Under the pieces are notes generated by a model that did not search any database, had not been told where the DNA came from, and saw only the letters and a list, made by a program, of their open reading frames with translations. The translations under genes and the position numbers were made by a program. Shown here piece by piece: positions 1-7,615 of a DNA stretch of 8,896 nt. This stretch comes from CBDTTM01 sp965363355 (lineage in GTDB: Bacteria; Bacillota; Negativicutes; Selenomonadales; Selenomonadaceae), in the NCBI GenBank assembly GCA_965363355.1, contig CBDTTM010000103.1, positions 1 to 8,896 of the forward strand. Direction: 5' to 3'. The stretch's first letter is position 1. The number at the start of each line of letters is the position of its first letter.

Positions 1-193
1 TATCCTTATCTGGATCAATGATAATTTGCAATTGGTGTTGTACCAATCGATACTGAGCCTCATCGAGAATACATTCAAAAACAGAGTTTTGTACACGCTG
101 ACCATATTTAACACAAAATTTCGCTACTTTTCTAAGCCGGCGCTTCCCTGCCTCATCTTCTGTATTAACATCATACGTGACTAAAATCAGCAT
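1..193 (-). CDS. cas2: CRISPR-associated endonuclease Cas2 (3' end cut by window)
   Basis: Cas2 forms the central dimer of the Cas1-Cas2 spacer integration complex. The 64 complete codons visible begin MLILVTYDV, the ferredoxin-like first beta strand with the conserved Asp at residue 8. They continue through GKRRLRKVAKFCVKYGQRVQ and the QNSVFEC strand, all typical of Cas2. I-C Cas2 proteins are usually about 96-97 residues, so roughly the last third lies off the left edge. The ATG at 193 was chosen because GAGGTG (199-204) sits 5 nt upstream and overlaps the cas1 stop codon. The ATG at 198 is out of frame. The gap to cas1 is 9 nt, so it is the last visible gene of the operon. Catalysis by Asp8 is family knowledge; in adaptation Cas2 acts mainly structurally. 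Confidence 0.95.
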   Translation of the reverse strand, partial: MLILVTYDVNTEDEAGKRRLRKVAKFCVKYGQRVQNSVFECILDEAQYRLVQHQLQIIIDPDKD

Positions 194-202
194 AGCATCA
201 CC

Positions 203-1234
203 TCATTTCCATAAAAACGCCGGATATTCTTCTAAATCTCCACGCAGTGAACGTGCCAGCAGTAGTGATTGCACATAAGGAACCAGCCCCCAATAAATTT
301 TTTCTTTTAAAAAGGGATGAGTTATCTGTTCTCGTTTTTTCTCCTGCCATTCTTTTAATAAGATTTTTCTTCCCTGGTCATTAAGCCAAACAACACCATT
401 TTCCTTTTCTTGAAAATGCACTGGCTTTATAATCCGGTTATTTATAAGTGTCAATATAAAACGATCTGCATAAATACTACGGAACTCCTCCATTAAATCA
501 AGAGCCAGCGACTCCCGCCCCGGACGATCTCGATGTAAAAATCCAACATAGGCATCAAGGCCCACACTTTCTAATGCTGCAGCGCAGTCATGAGCAAGAA
601 GTGTATAAACAAACGATAACATAGCATTTACTTTGCCGATAGGCGGACGCTTATAACGGCCATCAAATGGAAATTCCTTTTTGTTTTGCAAAATCAGCTC
701 AGAAATGGCCGAAAAATAAAATCGAGCTGCATTTCCTTCTATTCCACGAAGAATTTCCAAGTCTTCACTTCTCCGTGCTTCTTTCATAGATAGAAACAGA
801 TTCTGGCTTACATCTTCTAATAAGGCAATATCGACATTTAAAGGATGATCTCTTTTGGCACGCTCCAATACCATACGGCTATTATAAATTTTTCCCACAA
901 TAAAGTTTCGCGCGAAAAAACAGGATGTAGAAGCATCCTCTGATATTTCATATTGCCGCTTTCTAAGCAGCACATTCCCCCTGCTCGGTCCACAAACTCT
1001 GGCCAGAAATCTACCATTGGTCTTGAGAAAACAAAGTCCGATATTTCGTTTCGCGCACTCTCCCATAAGTGCCGGACTGGCCCCCTTATAACCAAAATAT
1101 AGGATGTTTTCTAAAGTGAGAAGAGGTACCCGACCCAGCGTTTCTTCATCACGTTTGACAGCCACATTTTCATTTTCAAGCGCAAGATAAGAATCTTCCG
1201 TCAAAATAAATAAAGTGTTGAGTAAATGACGCAT
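203..1234 (-). CDS. cas1: CRISPR-associated integrase Cas1, type I-C
   Basis: Cas1 is the metal-dependent integrase that inserts new spacers at the leader end of the array, as a complex with Cas2 and here probably Cas4. The 343 residues match the usual length. An N-terminal beta-rich domain (about 1-85) is followed by the helical catalytic domain. Likely metal ligands are Glu166 (in GIEGNAARFYF), His234 (in YVGFLHRDRPGRESLALDL) and Glu249 in DLMEEFR. The ATG directly follows the cas4 TAA with no spacer. GGGAG at 1243-1247, inside the end of cas4, sits 8 nt upstream and supports this start. The TGA overlaps the ribosome binding site of cas2. No motif is missing, so the protein looks active. 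Assignment to I-C rests on the neighbours as well as on the sequence. Confidence 0.97.
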   Translation of the reverse strand: MRHLLNTLFILTEDSYLALENENVAVKRDEETLGRVPLLTLENILYFGYKGASPALMGECAKRNIGLCFLKTNGRFLARVCGPSRGNVLLRKRQYEISEDASTSCFFARNFIVGKIYNSRMVLERAKRDHPLNVDIALLEDVSQNLFLSMKEARRSEDLEILRGIEGNAARFYFSAISELILQNKKEFPFDGRYKRPPIGKVNAMLSFVYTLLAHDCAAALESVGLDAYVGFLHRDRPGRESLALDLMEEFRSIYADRFILTLINNRIIKPVHFQEKENGVVWLNDQGRKILLKEWQEKKREQITHPFLKEKIYWGLVPYVQSLLLARSLRGDLEEYPAFLWK

Positions 1235-1894
1235 TTATTCATCTCCCAAAAACTGCTGATAATAATCGACTACGGAAATATTTCGACAAAGTTTTGGCAA
1301 GCAAAGGTCTTTTAGCGAGCAGGATTGACATTTTTTCGTTGGCTTGGTTTTTGGTGTTGTGCCACGACGAAATGCTGCATGCATTTCTTTGAAAAGGGCT
1401 TGTAAACGACCACGAAGCTCTTCTGTAAAAATCACTTCATCGCGACGATGGATTTCATCATAATACAGATATCCCTTCGAAATCTCACAACAAAGCATTT
1501 CTTCAAGACATAACGCCTGCGTGCAAAGCTGCAACACATCAACATCATCACTTTTCGGTTTACCGCGTTTATATTCAATTGGCGTAACCTGCCACAAACC
1601 ATCACGGCCATAAAGATGGGCCCCTTCATTACTTTGCAAAAATTCCACGACGTCACATTGACCGACAGCACCAATTTCCGCGGAAAAAATCCGCATTCCC
1701 CGGCTAATCAAAAGATCGCCCCGTTTTTCCGTAAACGATTCATCGTGACATCGTTCATGAATGATTTCACCTTCTACCGTACGCAGATTTTCCTGCCATT
1801 GACATTCAAGATGAATAAGTGCCCATTGCCTCCGACAAAAAGCAAAATGCTGAATGCCGGAAATCATCAAAAAATCGTCTTCATTATACATCAT
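1235..1894 (-). CDS. cas4: CRISPR-associated exonuclease Cas4 (RecB-like, Fe-S)
   Basis: Cas4 trims pre-spacers and helps select PAM-bearing ends before Cas1-Cas2 integration. In the 219-residue product, Cys20 (HFAFCRRQW) and a C-terminal trio Cys189, Cys192 and Cys198 (KKCQSCSLKDLC) supply the four ligands expected for an Fe-S cluster. The RecB-type nuclease core is visible as His46 (EIIHER), Asp81 (GQCDVVEF), Glu107 and Lys109 (PIEYKRGK), and a helix with Gln122/Gln126. All key residues are present. The start lies immediately after the cas7c TAG. Two adjacent ATG codons (1894 and 1891) are possible and the second fits family N-termini equally well. I see no good Shine-Dalgarno sequence ahead of either, so translation is probably coupled to cas7c. 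It is a stand-alone gene, not fused to cas1. Confidence 0.96.
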   Translation of the reverse strand: MMYNEDDFLMISGIQHFAFCRRQWALIHLECQWQENLRTVEGEIIHERCHDESFTEKRGDLLISRGMRIFSAEIGAVGQCDVVEFLQSNEGAHLYGRDGLWQVTPIEYKRGKPKSDDVDVLQLCTQALCLEEMLCCEISKGYLYYDEIHRRDEVIFTEELRGRLQALFKEMHAAFRRGTTPKTKPTKKCQSCSLKDLCLPKLCRNISVVDYYQQFLGDE

Positions 1895-2785
1895 CTATAT
1901 CATGCGCAGGCACTCTACACCCTGCGGCAAATGATCATTATCCACATGTATTTCATAATCCTGATATGTCCGGGCAGGCATCGAAGGATCTTTGCGTTTT
2001 ACCGATATCGTATCAAAAAGTTTATATGCCGGAGCATTGCCTAATTCATTTTCATGCTTAAATACAATGAGTTCACGTACTGACATGTTGCCCCGGGCAG
2101 CGGAATGATCAATTTCAAACATATTAATTATACTCTGCCAAAGCTTTTCCAGATCGGCTTCATTAAATCCGGTAACTTTGCGGGCAAGATTCGCCGATAT
2201 ATAACCTTCCACTTTATAAAGTGCATAAGGAACAATATATTTTCTGCCCATTTCTGTATTTTTCACCTGTGCATCTTTTTCTGTCGTAATGGCAATGCGT
2301 GTAATCCCAATTTCTTGCGGCATAATCGGATCAATGCTACGGGCAAAGCCGAGCTGGACAGGTCCACGAACCTGTCCACAATTTAAAGCCGATTTAACAA
2401 AGGTCGTCATAACAGCACCAAATGCACGAATGTCATAAAAATTTCCGCACATGAACTTGGATATTTTCATATCTAAATCCGAATCATTCTTCTTTGCCTC
2501 TTTAATATCTGCCTCTTTAAGCCCCAGATATGCATATGCTTCTTTGTCACTTCGTTCCAATGGCACATGATCCTTAACGTAAATGCGGCAGCCTTCTTCT
2601 CCTTCAAAAGCAGCTTCTATATAATTTCTGATTTTGCGTTTTAAACATACATCGGTGACGATACCGTGCCCTGTTTCCTGATCAACACGAGGCATATTCC
2701 CTGCATCGGGATCTCCATTCGGATTGCCATTTTCCACATCGAACAAAACTACAAACTCATAACGATTTTTAATTGCTTCAGTCAT
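1895..2785 (-). CDS. cas7: Cascade backbone subunit Cas7c (Csd2 family)
   Basis: Cas7 polymerises along the crRNA spacer to form the helical backbone of the I-C surveillance complex. The 296 residues start with the RAMP-fold strand NRYEFVVLFDVENGNPNGDPDAGN (about 7-30), a hallmark of Csd2/Cas7c. FYDIRAFGAVM (117-126) and the NCGQVRGPVQLGFARSIDP segment (135-153) are also strongly conserved in the family. The ATG at 2785 overlaps the end of cas8c by 8 nt. AGGAGG at 2795-2800, inside the cas8c tail, lies 9 nt upstream and is among the strongest ribosome binding sites in the operon. That suits a subunit needed in many copies per complex. The stop TAG abuts the cas4 ATG. Confidence 0.97.
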   Translation of the reverse strand: MTEAIKNRYEFVVLFDVENGNPNGDPDAGNMPRVDQETGHGIVTDVCLKRKIRNYIEAAFEGEEGCRIYVKDHVPLERSDKEAYAYLGLKEADIKEAKKNDSDLDMKISKFMCGNFYDIRAFGAVMTTFVKSALNCGQVRGPVQLGFARSIDPIMPQEIGITRIAITTEKDAQVKNTEMGRKYIVPYALYKVEGYISANLARKVTGFNEADLEKLWQSIINMFEIDHSAARGNMSVRELIVFKHENELGNAPAYKLFDTISVKRKDPSMPARTYQDYEIHVDNDHLPQGVECLRMI

Positions 2786-3155
2786 TTACTTTTTCCTCCT
2801 TTTTTTCGTACCGTTTCTGTGTCTGATGATAGTACCCTAAAATAAAAGCTCCCTGTCTTTCAAGCGGCAGATATTTGGGCAAGGGGTTCGTACTCATTTC
2901 AATTTTCACCATAATACTCGTAAGTTGTTTTTCAAAATACACCTTTTTCCCCTGTTCCAGTTTGCGCAAATGATGATTTGCCAATTTCTGAAGGAGTGGA
3001 AATACATTTGCTGGCGTTGCACAGGCAGAATCAAAATAACGATCTTTAATGGTCGCATTAATCCCCGGATTTGCCGACTGCTGGATATGCTCCAACACAG
3101 CAAATAACCGCCCTAAAACATATTCCACAGCACTTTCCTCTTCATTAAGTCCCAC
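2778..3155 (-). CDS. cas11c: Cas11c small subunit from an internal start within cas8c
   Basis: This gene lies inside cas8c, in the same frame and with the same stop. A GTG codon at 3155-3153 (Val462 of Cas8c) is preceded by GGGAGG at 3165-3170 with 9 nt between, close to an ideal translation start. The product would be 125 residues, beginning MGLNEEESAVEYVLGRLFAVLEH, mostly helical. Established knowledge: type I-C Cascade contains small Cas11 subunits translated from an internal site in cas8c, shown for the Desulfovibrio vulgaris system, of similar size and position. They line the belly of the complex and are needed for stable R-loops. What I see directly is the Shine-Dalgarno, the spacing and the in-frame GTG. 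That it is used is inference, strengthened by agreement with the known architecture. The nearby GGGAGG could by chance reflect the Arg-Gly-Arg codons. Confidence 0.8.
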   Translation of the reverse strand: MGLNEEESAVEYVLGRLFAVLEHIQQSANPGINATIKDRYFDSACATPANVFPLLQKLANHHLRKLEQGKKVYFEKQLTSIMVKIEMSTNPLPKYLPLERQGAFILGYYHQTQKRYEKKEEKVND

Positions 3156-4538
3156 GTTGATCTGCCTCCCTCGATTTTCATAACCATTTTTATTCAAACA
3201 GGCCTTTAAAATTGCCGCCCGCCGATAATTGACTTTGCTCGGTCCTTCTTCTGCACGAATCCTCAACATGATCTGTTGAAACAAGGCCACCGGATATGGT
3301 CTATTTTGGAGAATTGCACGCATGACTGCACCAGCCATCAGCGGTGAAGCAACTTTTTCCCGTGAATTCTTAGATACGGTTTCCTGCAAAATCATCCAAA
3401 GCGGAATATGTCCAAACGTTTCGAAAGAAGGCTTTTCCATTTTCATCCGCTCGACATGTGCAGCGATATTTTTCAAAGTCTCACCAAAAGTGCTTTGCAG
3501 AAAGAATCGCACAGAAAGCCGGGCTGCATTTGGTGCCAATCCTAAAATATAAAAGGGATTTTCATAGGAGAGCCGTATTCCTTCAAAATCAATCTCTTCA
3601 TTTTTGACAACCTTATCAAAAATACTTTCCAGCTGTGTATCATCGATGTACCTGGAATCGCCTAAAAATGTTCCGGCAAAAAAATCCTGATAGACTTCAC
3701 TATTTTTTTCTGCCCAATAGACAATCGTCGTATCTCCCAAGGTTCTGGCATGCGCTTTGTCCGCCAAAAGCTGGTTAAGTACAGTTCCATAGGCAAATGC
3801 TGCATATTCAGAGACCGGAGCATTTAGTCCCTGTTCACCAATTCGTCCATAGGATTCATACGCGGGCGCATTGAAGGACACCAACGATGATCCTGATGAT
3901 TGTGCGCCGATAACACCCTTAATAGAAGGATGCAGTCTGGCGATTGGTGCTTTTTCTCCGGTTACGAGGCACTGCATAACCACAGCATCTTCTCCTGCCT
4001 GTGCATTTTGCCACAACGAGCGAATCTCTTTATCTTCCTGGGCATATTGGTCTCCAACAAAAAAAATAAGGTTCGCTCCCGCTTTAATTTCCTCCAGATA
4101 AGGAACCAACTTTTGATGCTGTTCTGCCAATGATGGCTTCCATTTCGCAAAGAAATTACGAACTGCTATCGTAGCTTTGGATTTTCCCTCTGCTAAAATC
4201 CGCTGGTGAAGTTCCTTTGCAGCTTCAAAACATTTAAGGCTTCGTTCTGGTTTGCCCTTATTGTCAATTCCCAGAAAGTAGCTGGAATTCTCACAAAGAA
4301 ACTGTGAAACTATATTCACTGCTCTTTTAACCTGTTCAGGAACAACCATAATCTGTGGTACTTCAACTGTTTTTTTCCCACGCTGTTCCGTTTTTTTCAA
4401 CGTTATAACATCTATTAAATCACCATCAGCATTAAGTTCCAAGGCAAAGGATACTTTTACCTTCGTCCAGCCCTTTTGCGGAACCTTATTGTCTGCGAGC
4501 AAAGCTTCATATTGTTTTACAAGCGCTTCTAAAATCAT
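2778..4538 (-). CDS. cas8c: Cascade large subunit Cas8c (Csd1 family)
   Basis: Cas8c is the large subunit that recognises the PAM, opens the target DNA and recruits Cas3. The 586 residues are normal for Csd1. The N-terminus (MILEALVKQYEALLADNKVP then KGWTKVKVSFALELNADGDL) is family-typical. The conserved block with SSGSSLVSFNAPAYESYG spans about 214-231. WAEKN (275-279) and ENPFYILGLAPNAARLSVRFF (326-346) also match. The ATG overlaps the cas5c stop as ATGA, and GAGGTG at 4544-4549 sits 5 nt upstream. The last 125 residues (462-586) form the helical C-terminal region that in other I-C systems is also made as a separate protein, Cas11c; an internal start for it is visible here and annotated separately. 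The charged tail KKEEK encodes the cas7c ribosome binding site. Confidence 0.97.
   Translation of the reverse strand: MILEALVKQYEALLADNKVPQKGWTKVKVSFALELNADGDLIDVITLKKTEQRGKKTVEVPQIMVVPEQVKRAVNIVSQFLCENSSYFLGIDNKGKPERSLKCFEAAKELHQRILAEGKSKATIAVRNFFAKWKPSLAEQHQKLVPYLEEIKAGANLIFFVGDQYAQEDKEIRSLWQNAQAGEDAVVMQCLVTGEKAPIARLHPSIKGVIGAQSSGSSLVSFNAPAYESYGRIGEQGLNAPVSEYAAFAYGTVLNQLLADKAHARTLGDTTIVYWAEKNSEVYQDFFAGTFLGDSRYIDDTQLESIFDKVVKNEEIDFEGIRLSYENPFYILGLAPNAARLSVRFFLQSTFGETLKNIAAHVERMKMEKPSFETFGHIPLWMILQETVSKNSREKVASPLMAGAVMRAILQNRPYPVALFQQIMLRIRAEEGPSKVNYRRAAILKACLNKNGYENRGRQINVGLNEEESAVEYVLGRLFAVLEHIQQSANPGINATIKDRYFDSACATPANVFPLLQKLANHHLRKLEQGKKVYFEKQLTSIMVKIEMSTNPLPKYLPLERQGAFILGYYHQTQKRYEKKEEKVND
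3165..3170 (-). promoter_or_regulatory. Internal ribosome binding site for Cas11c
   Basis: The minus strand reads GGGAGG here, in the midst of cas8c codons 457-459. It lies 9 nt ahead of an in-frame GTG. It matches the anti-Shine-Dalgarno sequence about as well as the sites in front of the separate cas genes, and it decides the start of the internal small subunit. Confidence 0.72.
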
Positions 4539-5194
4539 CTGTGCACCTCACAGTCTCGCAGATCCAGAACGCCATCTTTTAACACCGCCCGAAAAAAAAG
4601 AGGTATAATATTATTTTTGTCTGTATAATTCATATCATACAGCATATATCCTAAATCCTTTTCTTCGTTTTCATAAACAGTTGGCACTTTGTCTTCCTCA
4701 AAAGGTTTAAAGTTTGCCGAAAACTCCCGACAGCCAAAATACGGCTGATGATAAAACTGCCCTTTTTGCAAACGTCGCTTAAAGATATCACAAAACTTAC
4801 CTTCATTATCGCTCTCATTTGCTTTTGTCGTGAGTTCAAAATGCGCTTCAATCACATACCGGACATTCTTTAATATCATAGAAGCCCGTTGTTGAATATC
4901 ATTAGCAGTTACCAGGTATAGTTCTTCCTGCGAGCCATTCATCGCCGAACGCATTTTATGCGCTGATATTTTTGACTTGACCTCGTTGCGGCGAATATTG
5001 GCAAATTTGATCTCATGGCAAACATGGATCTTATCAATGATCCACATTAATCCAGGATGCCAATATATGGCTTCTAAAATTCCTCTTGCCGCTGACGGCG
5101 TCATCATATCATAGGACACACGTTCTGTTTTCATTTCTGGCCGGGAAAACATTGCATAATCTCCCCAAACTTCAACTTTTACACCAAAGCTCAT
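4535..5194 (-). CDS. cas5: Cas5c (Cas5d), pre-crRNA processing endoribonuclease and Cascade subunit
   Basis: In type I-C systems, which lack Cas6, Cas5c cuts the pre-crRNA at the repeat hairpin and then stays on the 5' handle of the crRNA in Cascade. The 219 residues begin VKVEVWGDYAMFSRPE, the first strand and glycine-containing turn of the RAMP fold typical of Cas5. PSAARGILEAIYWHPG (33-48) carries Tyr44, the counterpart of the catalytic tyrosine of the Bacillus halodurans enzyme (Tyr46). VRYVIEAHFEL (111-121) holds His118 in the second catalytic region. YFGCREFSANF (152-162) is the conserved glycine-rich block. GAGGTG at 5200-5205, 5 nt before the ATG, fixes the start. The TGA overlaps the cas8c ATG. 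A 116-nt gap separates it from cas3, so it may begin its own transcription unit. No cas6 gene is present in the window. Confidence 0.96.
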   Translation of the reverse strand: MSFGVKVEVWGDYAMFSRPEMKTERVSYDMMTPSAARGILEAIYWHPGLMWIIDKIHVCHEIKFANIRRNEVKSKISAHKMRSAMNGSQEELYLVTANDIQQRASMILKNVRYVIEAHFELTTKANESDNEGKFCDIFKRRLQKGQFYHQPYFGCREFSANFKPFEEDKVPTVYENEEKDLGYMLYDMNYTDKNNIIPLFFRAVLKDGVLDLRDCEVHR

Positions 5195-5310
5195 CTTATC
5201 ACCTCAACCTCATTTATTTTGATGTTTTATGATATATAAAAATTCTACATTTCTAAAATATATCCTAATTGTTAGAACTAACGTAATTTGCAATATTTTG
5301 GTTATATTTT
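5195..5310 (-). promoter_or_regulatory. AT-rich cas3-cas5c spacer with palindrome and possible promoter
   Basis: This is the only gap of any size inside the operon. On the minus strand it holds TTTAGA (5252-5257), then 17 nt, then TATCAT (5229-5234), a fair -35/-10 pair that would start RNA near 5222, about 28 nt before cas5c. Just upstream is the palindrome GTTAG-2-CTAAC (5271-5282) with AATT on both sides. A perfect TTCTAA/TTAGAA inverted pair (5251-5256, 5272-5277) links palindrome and -35 box. I see no terminator here. The DNA is very AT-rich, so chance matches to a promoter are easy; promoter function is inference. Confidence 0.35.
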
Positions 5311-7494
5311 TTACATAAAAACGCCTTGCCCATCTTCGATGTTTTGTGCCAAACCTTTTTCTTTATCGTACAGGGATCGATCGGCCAGTATTGTAATCGC
5401 ATCATCAAGTCTGATTATTTTTTGTGCGGCATGAAGTTTTTCATAAGGTTGATTCTTGTCTCCGCAATAAACATTCACCATATATTTACCAGCCTTTCGC
5501 AAAAGCAATCGAGTATATTTTCCGCTTTCGATCTGACCTGTAATCTCTATATTTTCTTCTGTAGGAATATAAATCGGCATCTGCCGTTCTTCAATAAGAA
5601 CAAATTCTTTAGCAATATCATGAAAAGGCATCGTCGGCTTCTCACTCATAGCTAAGATATTCTTGTGATCTAAAAATTCTTCTCCCTTAAATTTATACAG
5701 AACCTCAAAATAATGTTGGATTGCCTGCGGGCTGTCGATACTTACCGAACTGTCGCGCAGAACCTTCTCTGCTGCCTCCCGCGATAGTCGCATATGCTTA
5801 TTCCGCTTTGTGTCTGGCAGCAAAAAAATTTGGACGACACTTACCTTTTTACTACGCTTGCCTTCCCGATTACAACGTCCGGCAGCTTGCAGGATGCTAT
5901 CCAGGCCAGCAAGTTCTCTGTATACAACAGGAAAGTCGATATCCACACCTGCTTCGACCAAACTGGTCGCAATAACTCTGCAGGCCTGGCCGTCTTTTAA
6001 CCGCTTCTTTATTTCTTTTAAAACCTGTATCCGATGGACAGGATAAAGATTCGTAGAAAGATAATATACCCCTTCGTTACTTTTACTGTTCACTAAATCA
6101 AACAAGTCTCCTGCACTCTTTTTTGTATTGACAATGCAAAGTACCTGCTCATGTACTGCAATCTTTTTTGCCAAATCTTCCATTTCAAAAATATCGCCCG
6201 GCGGTTCAATCTTTGTACGCTGAAAAAAATCATAATTTCCAGTAACATCTCTGCAGATTTCGGTAATTTCCTGCCGTTTAAAAAATGGCTTAAGAGCAGG
6301 TTGTGTCGCAGTACAAAGCACCGCGATACAATGATAATGAAGCGTCAGTTCCTCAATCGCACGTGTACACGGACGCAAAAATTCTGTAGGAATCATCTGT
6401 GCTTCATCGAAAATAATTATACTGTTCGCTATATGATGCAGCTTGCGGCTTCGTGATGTTCTATTAGCAAATAACGATTCAAAAAATTGTACATTTGTCG
6501 TCACAATAATCGGTGCATCCCAGTTTTCTACAGCCAGCCGTTTACAAGCAAACTCAGTAGTTTCATTATCTTCCACAGTATCATATTCCACATTCATATG
6601 GTGTTCAACCACATTTTCAGATCCCATAATCTGTCCAAAAACCTGGGCTGTCTGTTCAATAATAGTTGTATAAGGGATAACATAGATAACGCGCTTTTTC
6701 TGTTGCTTTTCCGCTGCATGCAGGGCAAATGCCAGAGAAGCAATGGTCTTGCCACCGCCTGTTGGTACTGTCAGATTTTTTATCTCTTCCTGCAGCTCAT
6801 CACCAGCAGCTACGCACTGAGTTAAAATCTCACAACGTTTTTTGTTAATCGCTGAAACAGGCTTAGAGAGATTCTTCTCTATGTAATCATCAAGGCGCTT
6901 TTTCAATGTTTCAATAGAAGCAAATCCTTTGCGATTGTCATTTGCGCTATTCATGAATTCTTCTGTATCAAGAAAATCGGCATCCACCAGACAAGAAAAA
7001 AGCATTCGTGTATAAAACATCCAGGAAAATTGATCCTTCTCCCTGCAAATATTCTGATATAGAGACGACCTTCTAACGGAAGTAATTGGCTCATTTTCAT
7101 TTACATAGGCCTGGTAGTCAGGCAAATGATCCCGCTTGTTTTTGGCCCAAAGCGTATTGCCACTTGCTCCATCACTACATGTTCCGCCATTAGGAAGTCC
7201 CGCATGATGTCCGCCAACACAAAAAGCAGCCTCCAACATGCGATTTTTGAAAAATTCCTGCATGCCCGCTGTAGAGTGGTCTACCTTTTTACCCCCTCCA
7301 TTCCGTATATATATTTGAAAATCATTGGAATACTTTCCAATATCATGATATCTTCCGATAAGTTTAGAAAATGCAGATTCATCAAAAGCTTCAGCAAATT
7401 CCCCCGCTAGTTTTGCCGTTCCTAGCAAATGATCCCGCAAACTCTGCTCTTCTCCCGTTTCTTGATTCCTATGTCCAATATATTTCATACCCAT
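5311..7494 (-). CDS. cas3: Cas3 nuclease-helicase, type I-C
   Basis: Cas3 is recruited to the R-loop made by Cascade and unwinds and shreds the target DNA. The 727 residues contain an N-terminal HD nuclease followed by an SF2 helicase. HD-domain metal ligands visible are Asp21-His22, His50-Asp51 (RYHDIGKY), His73 (VDHSTAG), His96-His97 (GGHHAGLP) and probably Asp171. Helicase motifs are Walker A VPTGGGKT (243-250), motif II DEAQ (363-366), motif III TATQPA (395-400), and motif VI QAAGRCNREGK (536-546). Everything needed for activity is present. The ATG at 7494 is chosen, but ATG at 7488 is also possible; GGTGA at 7499-7503 lies 4 nt before the first and 10 nt before the second. An in-frame TAA six codons upstream limits the start. 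It is the first cas gene and probably leads the operon transcript. Confidence 0.97.
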   Translation of the reverse strand: MGMKYIGHRNQETGEEQSLRDHLLGTAKLAGEFAEAFDESAFSKLIGRYHDIGKYSNDFQIYIRNGGGKKVDHSTAGMQEFFKNRMLEAAFCVGGHHAGLPNGGTCSDGASGNTLWAKNKRDHLPDYQAYVNENEPITSVRRSSLYQNICREKDQFSWMFYTRMLFSCLVDADFLDTEEFMNSANDNRKGFASIETLKKRLDDYIEKNLSKPVSAINKKRCEILTQCVAAGDELQEEIKNLTVPTGGGKTIASLAFALHAAEKQQKKRVIYVIPYTTIIEQTAQVFGQIMGSENVVEHHMNVEYDTVEDNETTEFACKRLAVENWDAPIIVTTNVQFFESLFANRTSRSRKLHHIANSIIIFDEAQMIPTEFLRPCTRAIEELTLHYHCIAVLCTATQPALKPFFKRQEITEICRDVTGNYDFFQRTKIEPPGDIFEMEDLAKKIAVHEQVLCIVNTKKSAGDLFDLVNSKSNEGVYYLSTNLYPVHRIQVLKEIKKRLKDGQACRVIATSLVEAGVDIDFPVVYRELAGLDSILQAAGRCNREGKRSKKVSVVQIFLLPDTKRNKHMRLSREAAEKVLRDSSVSIDSPQAIQHYFEVLYKFKGEEFLDHKNILAMSEKPTMPFHDIAKEFVLIEERQMPIYIPTEENIEITGQIESGKYTRLLLRKAGKYMVNVYCGDKNQPYEKLHAAQKIIRLDDAITILADRSLYDKEKGLAQNIEDGQGVFM

Positions 7495-7533
7495 ACCATC
7501 ACCAACTTTGCGTTAACCTTATTTCTACTTTTT

Positions 7534-7562
7534 ATAATACTCCTAAAAAAGCCACCATTAAA
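7534..7562 (-). promoter_or_regulatory. Putative promoter of the cas operon
   Basis: The minus strand has TTTAAT (7557-7562) as a weak -35 box, a 17-nt spacer, and TATTAT (7534-7539) as a good -10 box. Transcription would begin near 7527 and leave a leader of about 32 nt before cas3. Spacing and position are right, but the -35 match is only partial and the region is AT-rich, so the call is tentative. Confidence 0.45.
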
Positions 7563-7615
7563 GGATAATTTTTCATATACGCGACTGTTTTTTCTCGCAA
7601 ACTTTTTAAACAAAT

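Noticed and set aside
1616..2061. Plus-strand frames of 142 and 80 codons
   Set aside because: They lie antisense across cas4 and cas7c, whose family motifs are unmistakable; the translations show no recognisable domain.
2799..2805. A-AAA-AAG slippery heptamer at the end of cas8c, next to AGGAGG
   Set aside because: A -1 shift would only swap the last few residues of Cas8c before a TGA at the cas7c start. The A-rich Lys codons and the cas7c ribosome binding site explain the sequence.
5311..7494. Long plus-strand frames within cas3 (up to 112 codons)
   Set aside because: All are shadows of cas3, which has a full set of HD and helicase motifs on the opposite strand.
7581..7598. GCGA-10-TCGC inverted pair between cas3 and the tRNA
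   Set aside because: Only 4 bp of stem with a 10-nt A-rich loop; expected by chance.
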